From assembly GCA_018715025.1 (NCBI GenBank), contig DVMK01000025.1:1-23083 (forward strand): DNA of 23,083 bases. The letters are read 5' to 3'. A program made the translations under genes and the position numbers. Origin of the DNA: Candidatus Caccousia avistercoris (GTDB lineage: Bacteria; Bacillota; Clostridia; Oscillospirales; Acutalibacteraceae). Of this stretch, positions 1 to 6,820 are shown piece by piece; position 1 is the first letter of the stretch; each line of letters begins with the position of its first letter. The notes beneath the pieces are model-generated. The model searched no databases. It saw only the letters and a program-made list of their open reading frames with translations, and had not been told where the DNA came from.

Positions 1-1
1 G

Positions 2-58
2 GGCTTTCCCTTCTTCCCCGCCCGTGACGGCTTGTTCTTTTGCTTTTAAAAGTCTCAC
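2..58 (-). CDS. Possible partial gene start at window edge
   Basis: A minus-strand frame opens with GTG at 58, overlapping the stop of the sigma-factor gene in a GTGA arrangement, and stays open to the window edge (19 codons, beginning MRLLKAKEQA). The stop/start overlap is typical of translationally coupled operon partners, and a gene after an ECF sigma factor is often its anti-sigma factor, but nothing in these few residues identifies it. No good ribosome site lies at the right distance. It may simply be chance open sequence. Confidence 0.25.
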   Translation of the reverse strand, partial: MRLLKAKEQAVTGGEEGKA

Positions 59-675
59 TTCTGCTGAAACAAAACCTGCCCGATTTTCCTCAGGGCGCTT
101 TCCTGCAGGGCTTTGGCGCTTTTGCCGCTGATATTCAAAAGCTCGGCGGCCATCTGCAGGGAATACCCGTGCCAGCAGCAGAGCAGCACCAGGTCCCCCT
201 CCTGCTCCTCCAGGCTGTCCATGGCGCGGGGCAGAAGCTCCAGCGTCTCCTCCCGAAGGAGGCGCTTCTCCGCCAGGCCCGCACCCTGGGCAGACCCGCC
301 CGGGGCGAACGGACGCCCCTTCCGGCCGAGATAATCCCGCACAGCCCCGCGGGCAAACACATAAATATGAAAGGCTGCGTTTTTCATCTCATCCGGATGG
401 CCCTTCAGGAATTCTATGGCCCTCAGGAACACCAGGGTGAGCAGATCCTCGGCGTCTCTGGGGTTTGCCACGCTGCTTTTCATGTAGCCTGACACCTTCC
501 CGTGGTACTGAAGGTACAGCTGCTCCTCCAAATCCTGAGGCAGGGGAACCGGCCCGCGCCGTTTGCTCCTGCTTTTCCGGCGGCGCTCCTCCATGCCGGA
601 AATTTTTCTGGCAAGCGCCGCGTTCCCCGCAAAGCGCTGAAAATCAAACAGGCTCCTCAGCTCCTGTTCCGTCAT
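55..675 (-). CDS. ECF-type RNA polymerase sigma factor
   Basis: A 206-residue protein with the two-domain layout of ECF (sigma-70 group 4) factors. Region 2 is seen at about residues 50-92 (YLQYHGKVSGYMKSS, then NPRDAEDLLTLVFLRAIEFL), resembling the 'DAEDLxQxxFLxa' core-binding helix. Region 4 is at about 152-203 (LEEQEGDLVLLCCWHGYS, then an HTH around MAAELLNISGKSAKALQ, then ESALRKIGQVL). The N-terminal 45 residues are an extension not needed for an ECF factor, with an LFDFQRFAGN helix and a basic RRRKSRSKRR stretch. The ATG at 675 has a GGGGG ribosome site about 9 bases upstream. Its own promoter lies at 731-759. Promoter targets and the anti-sigma factor are not visible. Family assignment is good; biological role is unknown. 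Confidence 0.8.
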   Translation of the reverse strand: MTEQELRSLFDFQRFAGNAALARKISGMEERRRKSRSKRRGPVPLPQDLEEQLYLQYHGKVSGYMKSSVANPRDAEDLLTLVFLRAIEFLKGHPDEMKNAAFHIYVFARGAVRDYLGRKGRPFAPGGSAQGAGLAEKRLLREETLELLPRAMDSLEEQEGDLVLLCCWHGYSLQMAAELLNISGKSAKALQESALRKIGQVLFQQK

Positions 676-730
676 TCCCGTTTTCCCCCTGTACCCTCTG
701 CATTTCCGGTTATATCACCAGCCGCTATTC

Positions 731-759
731 AGTATAACAACCCAAATATACTGCAGCAA
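731..759 (-). promoter_or_regulatory. Sigma-A promoter of the ECF sigma gene
   Basis: Read on the minus strand: -35 TTGCTG (759-754), a 17-base spacer, -10 TATACT (736-731). This is close to consensus and leaves a leader of roughly 50 bases before the ATG at 675. A perfect 7-base inverted repeat, CAGTATA (730-736) and TATACTG (747-753), covers the -10 and the spacer, so a repressor or self-regulator could bind here. Confidence 0.55.
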
Positions 760-845
760 GTACCACTGGGGCGCATTTTTAGCCGTTCAGTCGGTTTTTT
801 GCCGTTTCCTCCCTCCATGTTCAAAACGGTCCAGAGGGCGCAGGC

Positions 846-1583
846 TCAGTACCCGCCGTCCTCCTTCATCAAATTCCAAAACAGGAAATCGTGGTATTTC
901 CGCTGGATTTCCGCCCTGTTCTTCCGGCTGAGCAGGGCCGAGGTGCCGTCCTTCAGACGGCAGGAATACCGATCCATGCTTTCGATATACTCCATCTGCA
1001 CCAAAAGGCCCCGGGACACCTTCAGGAAGCAGGAGGGATCAGCCTGCTCCTCCACCTTCATCAGGGGAACCGCCACCCGCTGGGGCTGCTGCGCCCCCTT
1101 CAGGTACACATCCACGCCCTTGCGGCTGCTTTGAATTTTCTGCACCAGAGAAACCGGGAAACGGTGTACCCGGTTCCCGGCACGGATTTCCAGCTGGGGC
1201 GGCGGCTGACGGAGACGGCCCAGGTAACGGCGGAACAGCTCTTCCACGCCCTTGGCCTCCACCGGCTTCACCAGGTAATGCAGGGCTTCCAGCTCAAAGG
1301 CCTCGGGCGCAAATTCCCTGCTGGAGGTAATGAAGGCCAGCTGTACCTGGGGAAGAAGCTCCCTGGCCTCCCTGGCGGCGCGCAGCCCTCCCATTCCCTC
1401 CATATACACATCCAGCAGAAGGAGGTCGTACCGCCGCCCCTGGCGGACGGCGGCCAGCATGGACTCGCCGTCCGGGAAAAAATCCGCTTCCCCCGGGAGG
1501 CAAAGGGCTTCCTGCGCGGCGCGGACAGCCTCCCGCAGGCTGCTTCTGTCCACGCTGTCATCCTCGCACACGGCAATCCGCAT
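846..1583 (-). CDS. LytTR-family response regulator (AgrA/LytR type)
   Basis: A 245-residue cytoplasmic transcription regulator. The N-terminal receiver domain (about 1-120) has the acidic pocket E7, D8, D9, the phosphoacceptor D58 in LLLLDVYMEG, S87/S88 in FITSS and the conserved K106 in LVKP. A C-terminal LytTR DNA-binding domain follows (about 129-235), with the typical LEIRAGNRVHRFPVSLVQKI start and FLKVSRGLLVQMEYIES. The ATG at 1583 is chosen over a GTG at 1592 because AGGAGGGGG sits 8 bases before the ATG but abuts the GTG. No histidine kinase or autoinducer peptide gene is adjacent, so it is an orphan in this window. It has its own promoter at 1636-1665. Such regulators usually control export, toxin, bacteriocin or wall genes; the divergent SLH/exporter operon is a plausible but unproven target. 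Confidence 0.88.
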   Translation of the reverse strand: MRIAVCEDDSVDRSSLREAVRAAQEALCLPGEADFFPDGESMLAAVRQGRRYDLLLLDVYMEGMGGLRAAREARELLPQVQLAFITSSREFAPEAFELEALHYLVKPVEAKGVEELFRRYLGRLRQPPPQLEIRAGNRVHRFPVSLVQKIQSSRKGVDVYLKGAQQPQRVAVPLMKVEEQADPSCFLKVSRGLLVQMEYIESMDRYSCRLKDGTSALLSRKNRAEIQRKYHDFLFWNLMKEDGGY

Positions 1584-1635
1584 CTGCCTCACCCCCTCCT
1601 CTGTATGCGGCGCTGCAGGCGCCGGTCATGATTTC

Positions 1636-1665
1636 AGTATAAAGGAAGCGTTTGGAGAATGTAAA
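1636..1665 (-). promoter_or_regulatory. Sigma-A promoter of the LytTR regulator
   Basis: Minus strand: -35 TTTACA (1665-1660), an 18-base spacer, -10 TATACT (1641-1636). The leader contains a GGCGC/GCGCC mini-hairpin before the AGGAGG ribosome site. The -10 region shares the ten bases TTATACTGAA with the -10 region of the ECF sigma promoter about 900 bases away. Confidence 0.6.
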
Positions 1666-1694
1666 GCCTGCCGGGGAAAATTTAAAGCAATCTT

Positions 1695-1726
1695 AAAAAA
1701 CGCGCCGCTTTTTCGCGAGAAAGCGG
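1695..1726 (-). terminator. Orphan intrinsic terminator in divergent region
   Basis: On the minus strand, CCGCTTT and AAAGCGG arms (1726-1720 and 1711-1705) enclose a TCGCGA core, so nearly the whole 22 bases can pair. Four bases later comes a run of six U (1700-1695). It lies upstream of the LytTR promoter and downstream of no recognised minus-strand gene. It would end a short minus-strand transcript that starts in the SLH promoter region. Confidence 0.6.
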
Positions 1727-1739
1727 ATCCGCGGGCCCT

Positions 1740-1754
1740 TCAGTTGTAAAACAT
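1740..1754 (-). CDS. Candidate four-residue leader ORF (MFYN)
   Basis: On the minus strand a strong AAAAGGAGG (1775-1767) is followed 12 bases later by ATG TTT TAC AAC TGA. The intrinsic terminator hairpin starts about 14 bases after the stop. RBS, micro-ORF and terminator in this order resemble translation-coupled attenuators, but no regulated coding gene directly follows except the LytTR gene, which has its own promoter. The spacing is longer than ideal and no clear promoter was found. Speculative. Confidence 0.25.
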   Translation of the reverse strand: MFYN

Positions 1755-1789
1755 CTGTGAACGCTTCCTCCTTTTCAGATTCGTTTCAG

Positions 1790-1803
1790 GTAAAGCGCTT
1801 TCA
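1790..1803. promoter_or_regulatory. cre-like (CcpA) palindrome
   Basis: On the minus strand the 14 bases read TGAAAGCGCTTTAC, differing only at the last two positions from the strong catabolite-response element TGAAAGCGCTTTCA. The inner AAAGCGCTTT is a perfect palindrome. It lies 63 bases upstream of the SLH-protein start, so CcpA could link the exporter operon, or the minus-strand leader, to carbon supply. The match to the known consensus is seen; the regulation is inferred. Confidence 0.5.
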
Positions 1804-1865
1804 ATAGGGATGTGGAAAAAACTTCCCATACCTGATTGAAATTTCGGAACCTGAGGTGATTTTCT

Positions 1866-2906
1866 ATGAAACTGCCGAAAAAATTGGCCGCTCTTCTGCT
1901 GTGCGCCGCCCTGATGACCGGGGGAGGCGCCGCCTACGCCGCCGAGCTGGACACCACCACCCGCGCCCAGCAGGTGGTAAGCGAGCTGGGCGTCGCCCAG
2001 GGAATGTCCCTGGGCGACACAGTATCCCGGGCGCAGTTTGCCCAGCTGCTGTTCAATCTTTCTTCCAGCAGCAGCGGCAGCCAGACCGTCTCCTACAGCA
2101 TGTTCAACGATGTTGACAGCAGCACCGCCTACGCTTCCTCCATTTACACCGCCGTGCAGAACGAATGGATGAGCGGCTACCTGGGCGGCTGGTTCCGGCC
2201 CGGGCAGGCCGTCACTCTGCGGGAGGCGGCCAACGGGGCCCTGGCCCTGCTGGGCTGCACCAGCGCCGACTTCAGCGGGAACAGCTACCAGGGGCGGCAG
2301 ACGGCCTATTATTCCACCGGGCTTCTGGAAAACGTGAGCGGCAGCCTTGACTCCGCCCTTTCCAGCACCGACTGCATTCAGCTCATTTACAGCCTGCTGA
2401 AGGCCGACACCAAGCAGGGCGCCATGTTCGGGGCCAGCCTGGGGTGTACCCTGGACGACGATGAGGAAATCGACCTTTCCGCCCTGCAGACCACTTCCTC
2501 CAACAGTATACGGGGACCCATTGAGGTGGAGGAATCGCTGGAGGACACGGTTCCCTTCGACCTGGAAAAGGCCACCGTTTACCTGGACGGCGAATACATT
2601 GACAGCGCGGACGCCGCCTCGGTGGACGCGGGCGCAGCCGTGTATTACAGCAGCCGCACCCGCACCGTGTGGGTCTATGAGGCCAACGTGGTCACCGGCG
2701 AAGTGACCGGCGTGGGCTACGATCTCTCCGGCTCTCTGGAGCCCACCGCCCTGTACGTCAACGGGCAGGAATACCAGATTACCGACGCCGATCTGCGGGA
2801 AGAACTGTCCGGCGGGAGCGCTGTGCGCGTGGGGGACGAAGTGACCCTTCTCTTTGACGAGGGGGAGGACGGCTCTTACACCCTGCGGGACGTTACCATT
2901 GAGTAA
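1866..2906 (+). CDS. Exported S-layer-homology (SLH) type protein
   Basis: A 346-residue exported protein. A signal peptide is clear: MKLPKK, a hydrophobic stretch to about residue 24, and an AYA-A cleavage site near residue 26. Residues ~30-170 look like SLH repeats: FNDVDSSTAYASSIYTAV then GYLGGWFRPGQAVTLREAA matches the SLH pattern FxDV...I..a...G...G...F.P...vTR.E. SLH domains normally bind pyruvylated secondary wall polymers. The C-terminal half (~195-346) is acidic and apparently beta-rich, with no family recognised. The ATG is preceded by GAGG. The HlyD-like adaptor starts 15 bases downstream, so this is the first gene of the export operon. It may be a wall-anchored accessory, chaperone or substrate of the exporter. 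The role is inferred only from position. Confidence 0.75.
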   Translation: MKLPKKLAALLLCAALMTGGGAAYAAELDTTTRAQQVVSELGVAQGMSLGDTVSRAQFAQLLFNLSSSSSGSQTVSYSMFNDVDSSTAYASSIYTAVQNEWMSGYLGGWFRPGQAVTLREAANGALALLGCTSADFSGNSYQGRQTAYYSTGLLENVSGSLDSALSSTDCIQLIYSLLKADTKQGAMFGASLGCTLDDDEEIDLSALQTTSSNSIRGPIEVEESLEDTVPFDLEKATVYLDGEYIDSADAASVDAGAAVYYSSRTRTVWVYEANVVTGEVTGVGYDLSGSLEPTALYVNGQEYQITDADLREELSGGSAVRVGDEVTLLFDEGEDGSYTLRDVTIE

Positions 2907-2921
2907 AAGGAGGAAAACGGC

Positions 2922-4736
2922 ATGGTTGACAGTAAGCAGTCCTCTCCCGCAGAATCCGGCCTGGCCGCCGGAACGGAGGAGCCCGCCCTCCCCGGAGGCG
3001 CGCCCAGAAAGAAAAAAAGAAAAAAGCGCCGCTGGCTGAAGCGGCTCATCGCCGTTGTGCTGGCGGCGGCCGTGCTGGGCGGCGGGGCCCTTTGGTTCTT
3101 CGGCGGGCAGCGCGGGGCCGCCCCTGTGGAAGAAAGCGTGAACACCGTACAGGTCAGCCGCCAGACGCTGCAGACCTCCCTTTCCTCCTCCGGCACGCTG
3201 CAGCCGCTGAACACCTACGCCATCACCTCCCTGGTTTCCGGCGAGGTGGTTTCCGCCGATTTTGAAGAAGGCGATTTGGTGGAGGAGGGGGCCGTGCTCT
3301 ACCGCATTGACACCGATTCGGTGGAGTCGCAGATCTCGTCGGCCCTCACGCAGGAGGAGCGGGCCCAGGAGGCTTACGAAGAGGCCCTGGCCAATTACCA
3401 GGAGGCTGCCGCAGACTATAATTCCCTGGAATATTCCTCCCCGCTGAGCGGCTACATCAAAACCCTTTCCCTTTCCGAGGGCGATTCGTTCCAGGCGGGC
3501 ACGCCTATTGCGGAAATTTACGACAGCAGCGTGATGACCGTGCAGGTTGCCTTCCGCTCCGGCATCGCGGATCAGATCACCGTGGGCCAGGAGGCTGCCG
3601 TGATCGTGAACGAAACCCTTGACCAGCTGACCGGCACCGTCACCAGGGTGAGCGATATGGAACAGTCCGGCGGCAGCGGCACTGTGGTGCGCACCGTCAC
3701 CATAGAGGTGCAGAACCCTGGCGGCCTTTCCGAGGATTACACCGCCTCGGCCCAGATCAACGGGGAACTGAGCACCGGCGACGGCGCTTTTTCCGCCAAG
3801 GTAAACAAAACCATCACCGCAGACTACGGCGGGGAGATTGGGGCCCTTCTGGTGGAGGAGGGGGACTATGTGAACGCGGGTGACAGCCTGTTCACCATTA
3901 CCCAGGACTCGGCGGAGGATCAGCTGCAGAGTCTGCAGGATGCCCTGGAAAATGCAGAGCGTTCCCTGGAGGATGCCCAGGAGTCCCTGGAAAGCCAGCA
4001 GGACGCCCTGGCAAATTATGAAATTACCGCCCCCATCTCTGGCCAGGTGGTGCAGAAAAACGTGCAGGCTGGGGAAAACCTGAACAATTCCGGCTCCTCC
4101 AGCACCCTGGCCACCATTTACGACATGTCGGCCCTTACCTTTGAGATGAGCGTGGACGAAATGGATGTGCTCAGCGTGGAAGTTGGGCAGGAGGTTGTAG
4201 TCACCGCCGACGCTCTGGAAGGGCAGACCTTCACCGGCGTGGTCACCAATGTAAGCCTGGTGAGCAGCTATTCCAACGGGGTGACAGTGTACCCCGTCAC
4301 CGTGCAGATTGACGAAACAGGCGACCTGCTGCCGGGCATGAACGTTACGGCCAGCATTATTCTGGAAGAGTCGGAGGACGCCCTGGTGGTGCCGGCTTCT
4401 GCCCTGCAAAGGGGCGATCTGGTCTACGTGAAGGACAGCAGCGCCGCCGCTTCTGAGGACGGCGCCCCGGAAGGCTTCCGCGCCGTAGAGGTGGAAACCG
4501 GCCTCATCAACGAGGACTATGTGGAAATCCTCAGCGGGCTGAAAGAGGGAGACGAGGTCTACGTAAGCGCCGAGGCTGCTGGCTCCGGTCAGGACATGAT
4601 GATGGGCGGAGCTTTTGGCAGCGATATGCCAGGCGGTTCCTTCGGCGGTTCCGGCATGGGCGGCGGTATGCCCGGCGGTGGTATGCCCGGCGGCGGCATG
4701 CCCGGCGGCGGAGGTATGCCGGGAGGTGGCTTCTGA
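2922..4736 (+). CDS. HlyD/MacA-type efflux adaptor with duplicated core
   Basis: A 604-residue periplasmic-adaptor family protein (membrane fusion subunit) for the MacB-like transporter encoded next. The N-terminus is cytoplasmic and very basic (KKKRKKRRWLKR, ~residues 26-38), followed by one membrane anchor (about 39-60). Outside, two lipoyl/barrel-sandwich modules with helical hairpins are visible: one from ~85 to 200 (SLVSGEVVSADFEEGDLVEE then SPLSGYIKTLSLSEGDSF), the second from ~305 to 400 (ADYGGEIGALLVEEGDYVN then APISGQVVQKNVQAGENL), with a coiled-coil-like QDALENAERSLEDAQESLES between its halves. A beta-barrel and membrane-proximal domain follow. Most MacA proteins are ~370-400 residues, so this one is long because the core is doubled. 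The tail (556-604) is almost pure Gly/Met/Pro. The ATG at 2922 has AGGAGG 8 bases upstream; the stop overlaps the ATPase start by one base (TGATG). Confidence 0.87.
   Translation: MVDSKQSSPAESGLAAGTEEPALPGGAPRKKKRKKRRWLKRLIAVVLAAAVLGGGALWFFGGQRGAAPVEESVNTVQVSRQTLQTSLSSSGTLQPLNTYAITSLVSGEVVSADFEEGDLVEEGAVLYRIDTDSVESQISSALTQEERAQEAYEEALANYQEAAADYNSLEYSSPLSGYIKTLSLSEGDSFQAGTPIAEIYDSSVMTVQVAFRSGIADQITVGQEAAVIVNETLDQLTGTVTRVSDMEQSGGSGTVVRTVTIEVQNPGGLSEDYTASAQINGELSTGDGAFSAKVNKTITADYGGEIGALLVEEGDYVNAGDSLFTITQDSAEDQLQSLQDALENAERSLEDAQESLESQQDALANYEITAPISGQVVQKNVQAGENLNNSGSSSTLATIYDMSALTFEMSVDEMDVLSVEVGQEVVVTADALEGQTFTGVVTNVSLVSSYSNGVTVYPVTVQIDETGDLLPGMNVTASIILEESEDALVVPASALQRGDLVYVKDSSAAASEDGAPEGFRAVEVETGLINEDYVEILSGLKEGDEVYVSAEAAGSGQDMMMGGAFGSDMPGGSFGGSGMGGGMPGGGMPGGGMPGGGGMPGGGF
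4668..4733 (+). repeat. In-frame MPGGG repeat tract
   Basis: The last 22 codons of the adaptor encode tandem GGMPGG units, with methionines at residues 583, 588, 593 and 599, from near-identical 15-base repeats of the type ATGCCCGGCGGCGGC. Such tracts can expand or contract by slippage. The protein segment would be flexible and could touch the wall, or bind a soft metal through methionine sulfur; both are inference. Confidence 0.7.
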
Positions 4737-5494
4737 TGTTTCCCTTTCCCAAAAAGAAAGCGGCCGCTCCCCCGGCTGCCTCAAACGTCCCTCACCCCCT
4801 CATCGACCTACGGGACATTTATAAAATATACCAGATGGGCGACATGGAGGTGCGGGCCAGCGACGGGATCTCGCTGCAGGTGCGCCGGGGAGAATTCGTC
4901 TCCATTGTGGGAAAATCCGGCAGCGGAAAGTCCACCATCATGAACATCATCGGCGCACTGGACGTTCCCACCTCCGGGGAATACATTCTGGACGGGGTGG
5001 ATGTAAGCGAAATGACCGACGATGAGCTGGCGGAAATTCGAAACAAGACCATTGGCTTTGTCTTTCAGCAGTACAACCTGCTTCCCCGGCAGACGCTGCT
5101 GGAAAATGTGGAGCTGCCGCTGATCTACGCCGGCATGGGCCGGAAGGAGCGGACGGAGCGTTCGCTGGCGGCGCTGGAGCGGGTGGGGCTGCGGGAAAAA
5201 TACAAATATTTCCCGCCCCAGCTTTCCGGCGGGCAGCAGCAGCGGGTGTCCATTGCCAGGGCTCTGGCGGGGGATCCTTCCCTTATTTTGGCAGACGAAC
5301 CCACCGGCGCGCTGGATTCCCGCACCGGGCGCGAGGTGCTGGACTTTCTGAAGCAGCTGAATCAGGAGGGCAACACCGTCGTCATCATTACCCACGACAC
5401 CTCCATCGCCATGGAGGCCCGCCGGGTGATCAAGCTCAGCGACGGCAAAAAAATCTTTGACGGGGATGTGAAGGACTATGCTGCAATCGTTTAG
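4736..5494 (+). CDS. MacB/LolD-type ABC transporter ATPase
   Basis: A 252-residue nucleotide-binding subunit. It has every expected motif: Walker A GKSGSGKST (59-67), Q-loop FQQ (110-112), signature LSGGQQQR (163-170), Walker B LILADEP (183-189) with D-loop GALD, and H-loop His220 in IITHD. The spacing and the motifs ADEPTGALDS and NLLPRQTLLENVELPL are those of the MacB/LolD/FtsE subfamily, which drives mechanotransmission-type exporters. A 20-residue Lys/Pro/Ala-rich leader precedes the core and may be a linker. The ATG overlaps the adaptor stop by one base and uses GGAGG 9 bases upstream, so the two are translationally coupled. It ends 17 bases inside the permease gene. Confidence 0.93.
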   Translation: MFPFPKKKAAAPPAASNVPHPLIDLRDIYKIYQMGDMEVRASDGISLQVRRGEFVSIVGKSGSGKSTIMNIIGALDVPTSGEYILDGVDVSEMTDDELAEIRNKTIGFVFQQYNLLPRQTLLENVELPLIYAGMGRKERTERSLAALERVGLREKYKYFPPQLSGGQQQRVSIARALAGDPSLILADEPTGALDSRTGREVLDFLKQLNQEGNTVVIITHDTSIAMEARRVIKLSDGKKIFDGDVKDYAAIV

Positions 5495-6644
5495 GCTGGC
5501 CCTGAAAAGCCTGGCGGGAAGCAAGCTGCGCTCTTTTCTCACCATGCTGGGCATCATCATCGGCGTAGCCTCGGTGATTGTGCTTGTCAGCCTGATGGAC
5601 GGCATGACCAGCTACATTACCGACAGTTTTTCCGACCTGGGCACCGATCAAATCAGCGTCAGCGTCACCAACACAGACTCCCGCCGGGTGGAACCGGCCG
5701 ATATGTATGAGATTCTGGAGGAAAACGAGGGCCTTCTGACAGGGCTGAGCCCTGTGGTTTCTGCCCGGGGCGCCGTGCGCCGGGGCAGCGAATCCCTCAC
5801 TGCCACCTCTGTCACCGGGGTGAGCGAGGGGTACATGTCCATAGGGGCGCTTACCCTGCAAAGCGGCCGATTTCTCTCTTATTCCGACATGAAGTCGGAG
5901 CAGAAGGTCTGCGTGGTGGGCACCTATGTGGCCCAGACGCTCTTCGCCGGGGAGGATCCCCTGGGCCAGACCCTGAAGATCAACGGGGAGCCCTACACGG
6001 TGGTGGGCGTGCTGGGAGAAAAGGCGGACTCGGAAGAGGGATCGTCAGACGACTGCATTTACCTGCCCTATTCCAGCGCCGCCAAGCTTTCCATGAACAG
6101 CGACATCACCAGCTACACCTTCACGGCAGACAGCAGCCGCATGGAAATGGCCCAGGCTGCCATTGAAAGCGCCCTGTACCAGGTTTTCCTCAGCGAGGAT
6201 CTGTACACCGTCACCACCCTTTCGGAAATGCTGGAGACGGTGGAAAGCATTACCGGCATGATGACGGCCCTGCTGGTGGGCATTGCGGCCATCTCTCTTC
6301 TGGTGGCAGGCATTGGGATTATGAACATCCAGCTCGTTTCTGTCACCGAGCGCACCCGGGAGATCGGCATCCGCAAATCCCTGGGGGCGAAGCAGCGGGT
6401 TATCCTGCGCCAGTTCATCATGGAGGCCGGGGTGCAAAGCTCCCTGGGCGGGCTTCTGGGCATTCTGCTGGGCGTCGCCCTCACTGCGGCGGCCTCCTCC
6501 CTCATTGGGCTGGAAGCCCCTCCCTCCCTCACGGCGATTTCCGCCTCGTTCCTGGTTTCGGCCGGCATCGGCGTGCTGTTCGGCTATATGCCGGCCCGCC
6601 GCGCCGCCCGCCTGAACCCTATCGATGCGCTGCGAAGCGAATAG
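5478..6644 (+). CDS. MacB/FtsX-type ABC transporter permease
   Basis: A 388-residue membrane subunit of the Type VII ABC superfamily. The N-terminal transmembrane helix (~19-42, SFLTMLGIIIGVASVIVLVS) is followed by a MacB periplasmic-core-type extracellular domain (~45-260), then three C-terminal helices of the FtsX domain (~268-380). The coupling region ERTREIGIRKSLGAK (around residue 290) and the terminal PARRAARLNPIDALR are hallmark sequences of this family. With the adaptor and ATPase it should form an exporter that pushes a substrate (antimicrobial peptide, lipid-linked compound or small protein) outward rather than across the membrane. The gene overlaps the ATPase end by 17 bases and is closed by a strong terminator. 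The substrate cannot be read from sequence. Confidence 0.92.
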   Translation: MLQSFRLALKSLAGSKLRSFLTMLGIIIGVASVIVLVSLMDGMTSYITDSFSDLGTDQISVSVTNTDSRRVEPADMYEILEENEGLLTGLSPVVSARGAVRRGSESLTATSVTGVSEGYMSIGALTLQSGRFLSYSDMKSEQKVCVVGTYVAQTLFAGEDPLGQTLKINGEPYTVVGVLGEKADSEEGSSDDCIYLPYSSAAKLSMNSDITSYTFTADSSRMEMAQAAIESALYQVFLSEDLYTVTTLSEMLETVESITGMMTALLVGIAAISLLVAGIGIMNIQLVSVTERTREIGIRKSLGAKQRVILRQFIMEAGVQSSLGGLLGILLGVALTAAASSLIGLEAPPSLTAISASFLVSAGIGVLFGYMPARRAARLNPIDALRSE

Positions 6645-6649
6645 AGCCA

Positions 6650-6684
6650 AGCGGGGCGGGTCTGTTTTCCCGCCCCGCTTTTTT
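6650..6684 (+). terminator. Intrinsic terminator of exporter operon
   Basis: An 11-bp perfect stem, AGCGGGGCGGG (6650-6660) with CCCGCCCCGCT (6669-6679), an 8-base loop, then a run of T. It starts 6 bases after the permease stop and separates the exporter operon from the two-component genes. Confidence 0.93.
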
Positions 6685-6695
6685 CCGCAACCCCA

Positions 6696-6725
6696 TTGCT
6701 TTTTCCGGAGGGAATCCGCTAAAAT
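6696..6725 (+). promoter_or_regulatory. Probable sigma-A promoter of two-component operon
   Basis: TTGCTT (6696-6701), an 18-base spacer, TAAAAT (6720-6725). It follows the exporter terminator directly and gives a leader of about 90 bases before the response regulator. The spacer contains an AT-rich/GC-rich TCCGGAGGGA segment where a regulator could bind. Confidence 0.4.
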
Positions 6726-6742
6726 AAAACTATAACAAAAAC

Positions 6743-6764
6743 GCCCTTTCCTATGGAAAAGGGC
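6743..6764. other. Leader hairpin upstream of response regulator
   Basis: GCCCTTTCC (6743-6751) and GGAAAAGGGC (6755-6764) form a stem with one bulged A and a three-base loop. On the plus strand no U-run follows. On the minus strand it is followed by GTTTTTG, so it could stop antisense transcription. In the regulator's leader it may instead stabilise the mRNA. Confidence 0.4.
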
Positions 6765-6820
6765 CCGGAAAACTGGTTTATGGAATGATTTTCTGAAAGC
6801 TACAGGAGGTGTATTCCCCC

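Noticed and set aside
781..845. Possible terminator after the LytTR gene on the minus strand (CCGTTT/AAACGG arms)
   Set aside because: The arms are short, the loop long and the A/U runs are misplaced; too weak to call.
4668..4733. Short tandem repeats that might suggest a CRISPR-like or VNTR array
   Set aside because: Units are 15 bases, contiguous without spacers, and encode the in-frame MPGGG tail of the adaptor.
1740..4784. A 1014-codon open frame on the minus strand opposite the SLH, adaptor and ATPase genes
   Set aside because: It is the antisense shadow of GC-rich genes with clear families on the plus strand; its translation is low-complexity (G/H/A/Q-rich) and shows no domain.
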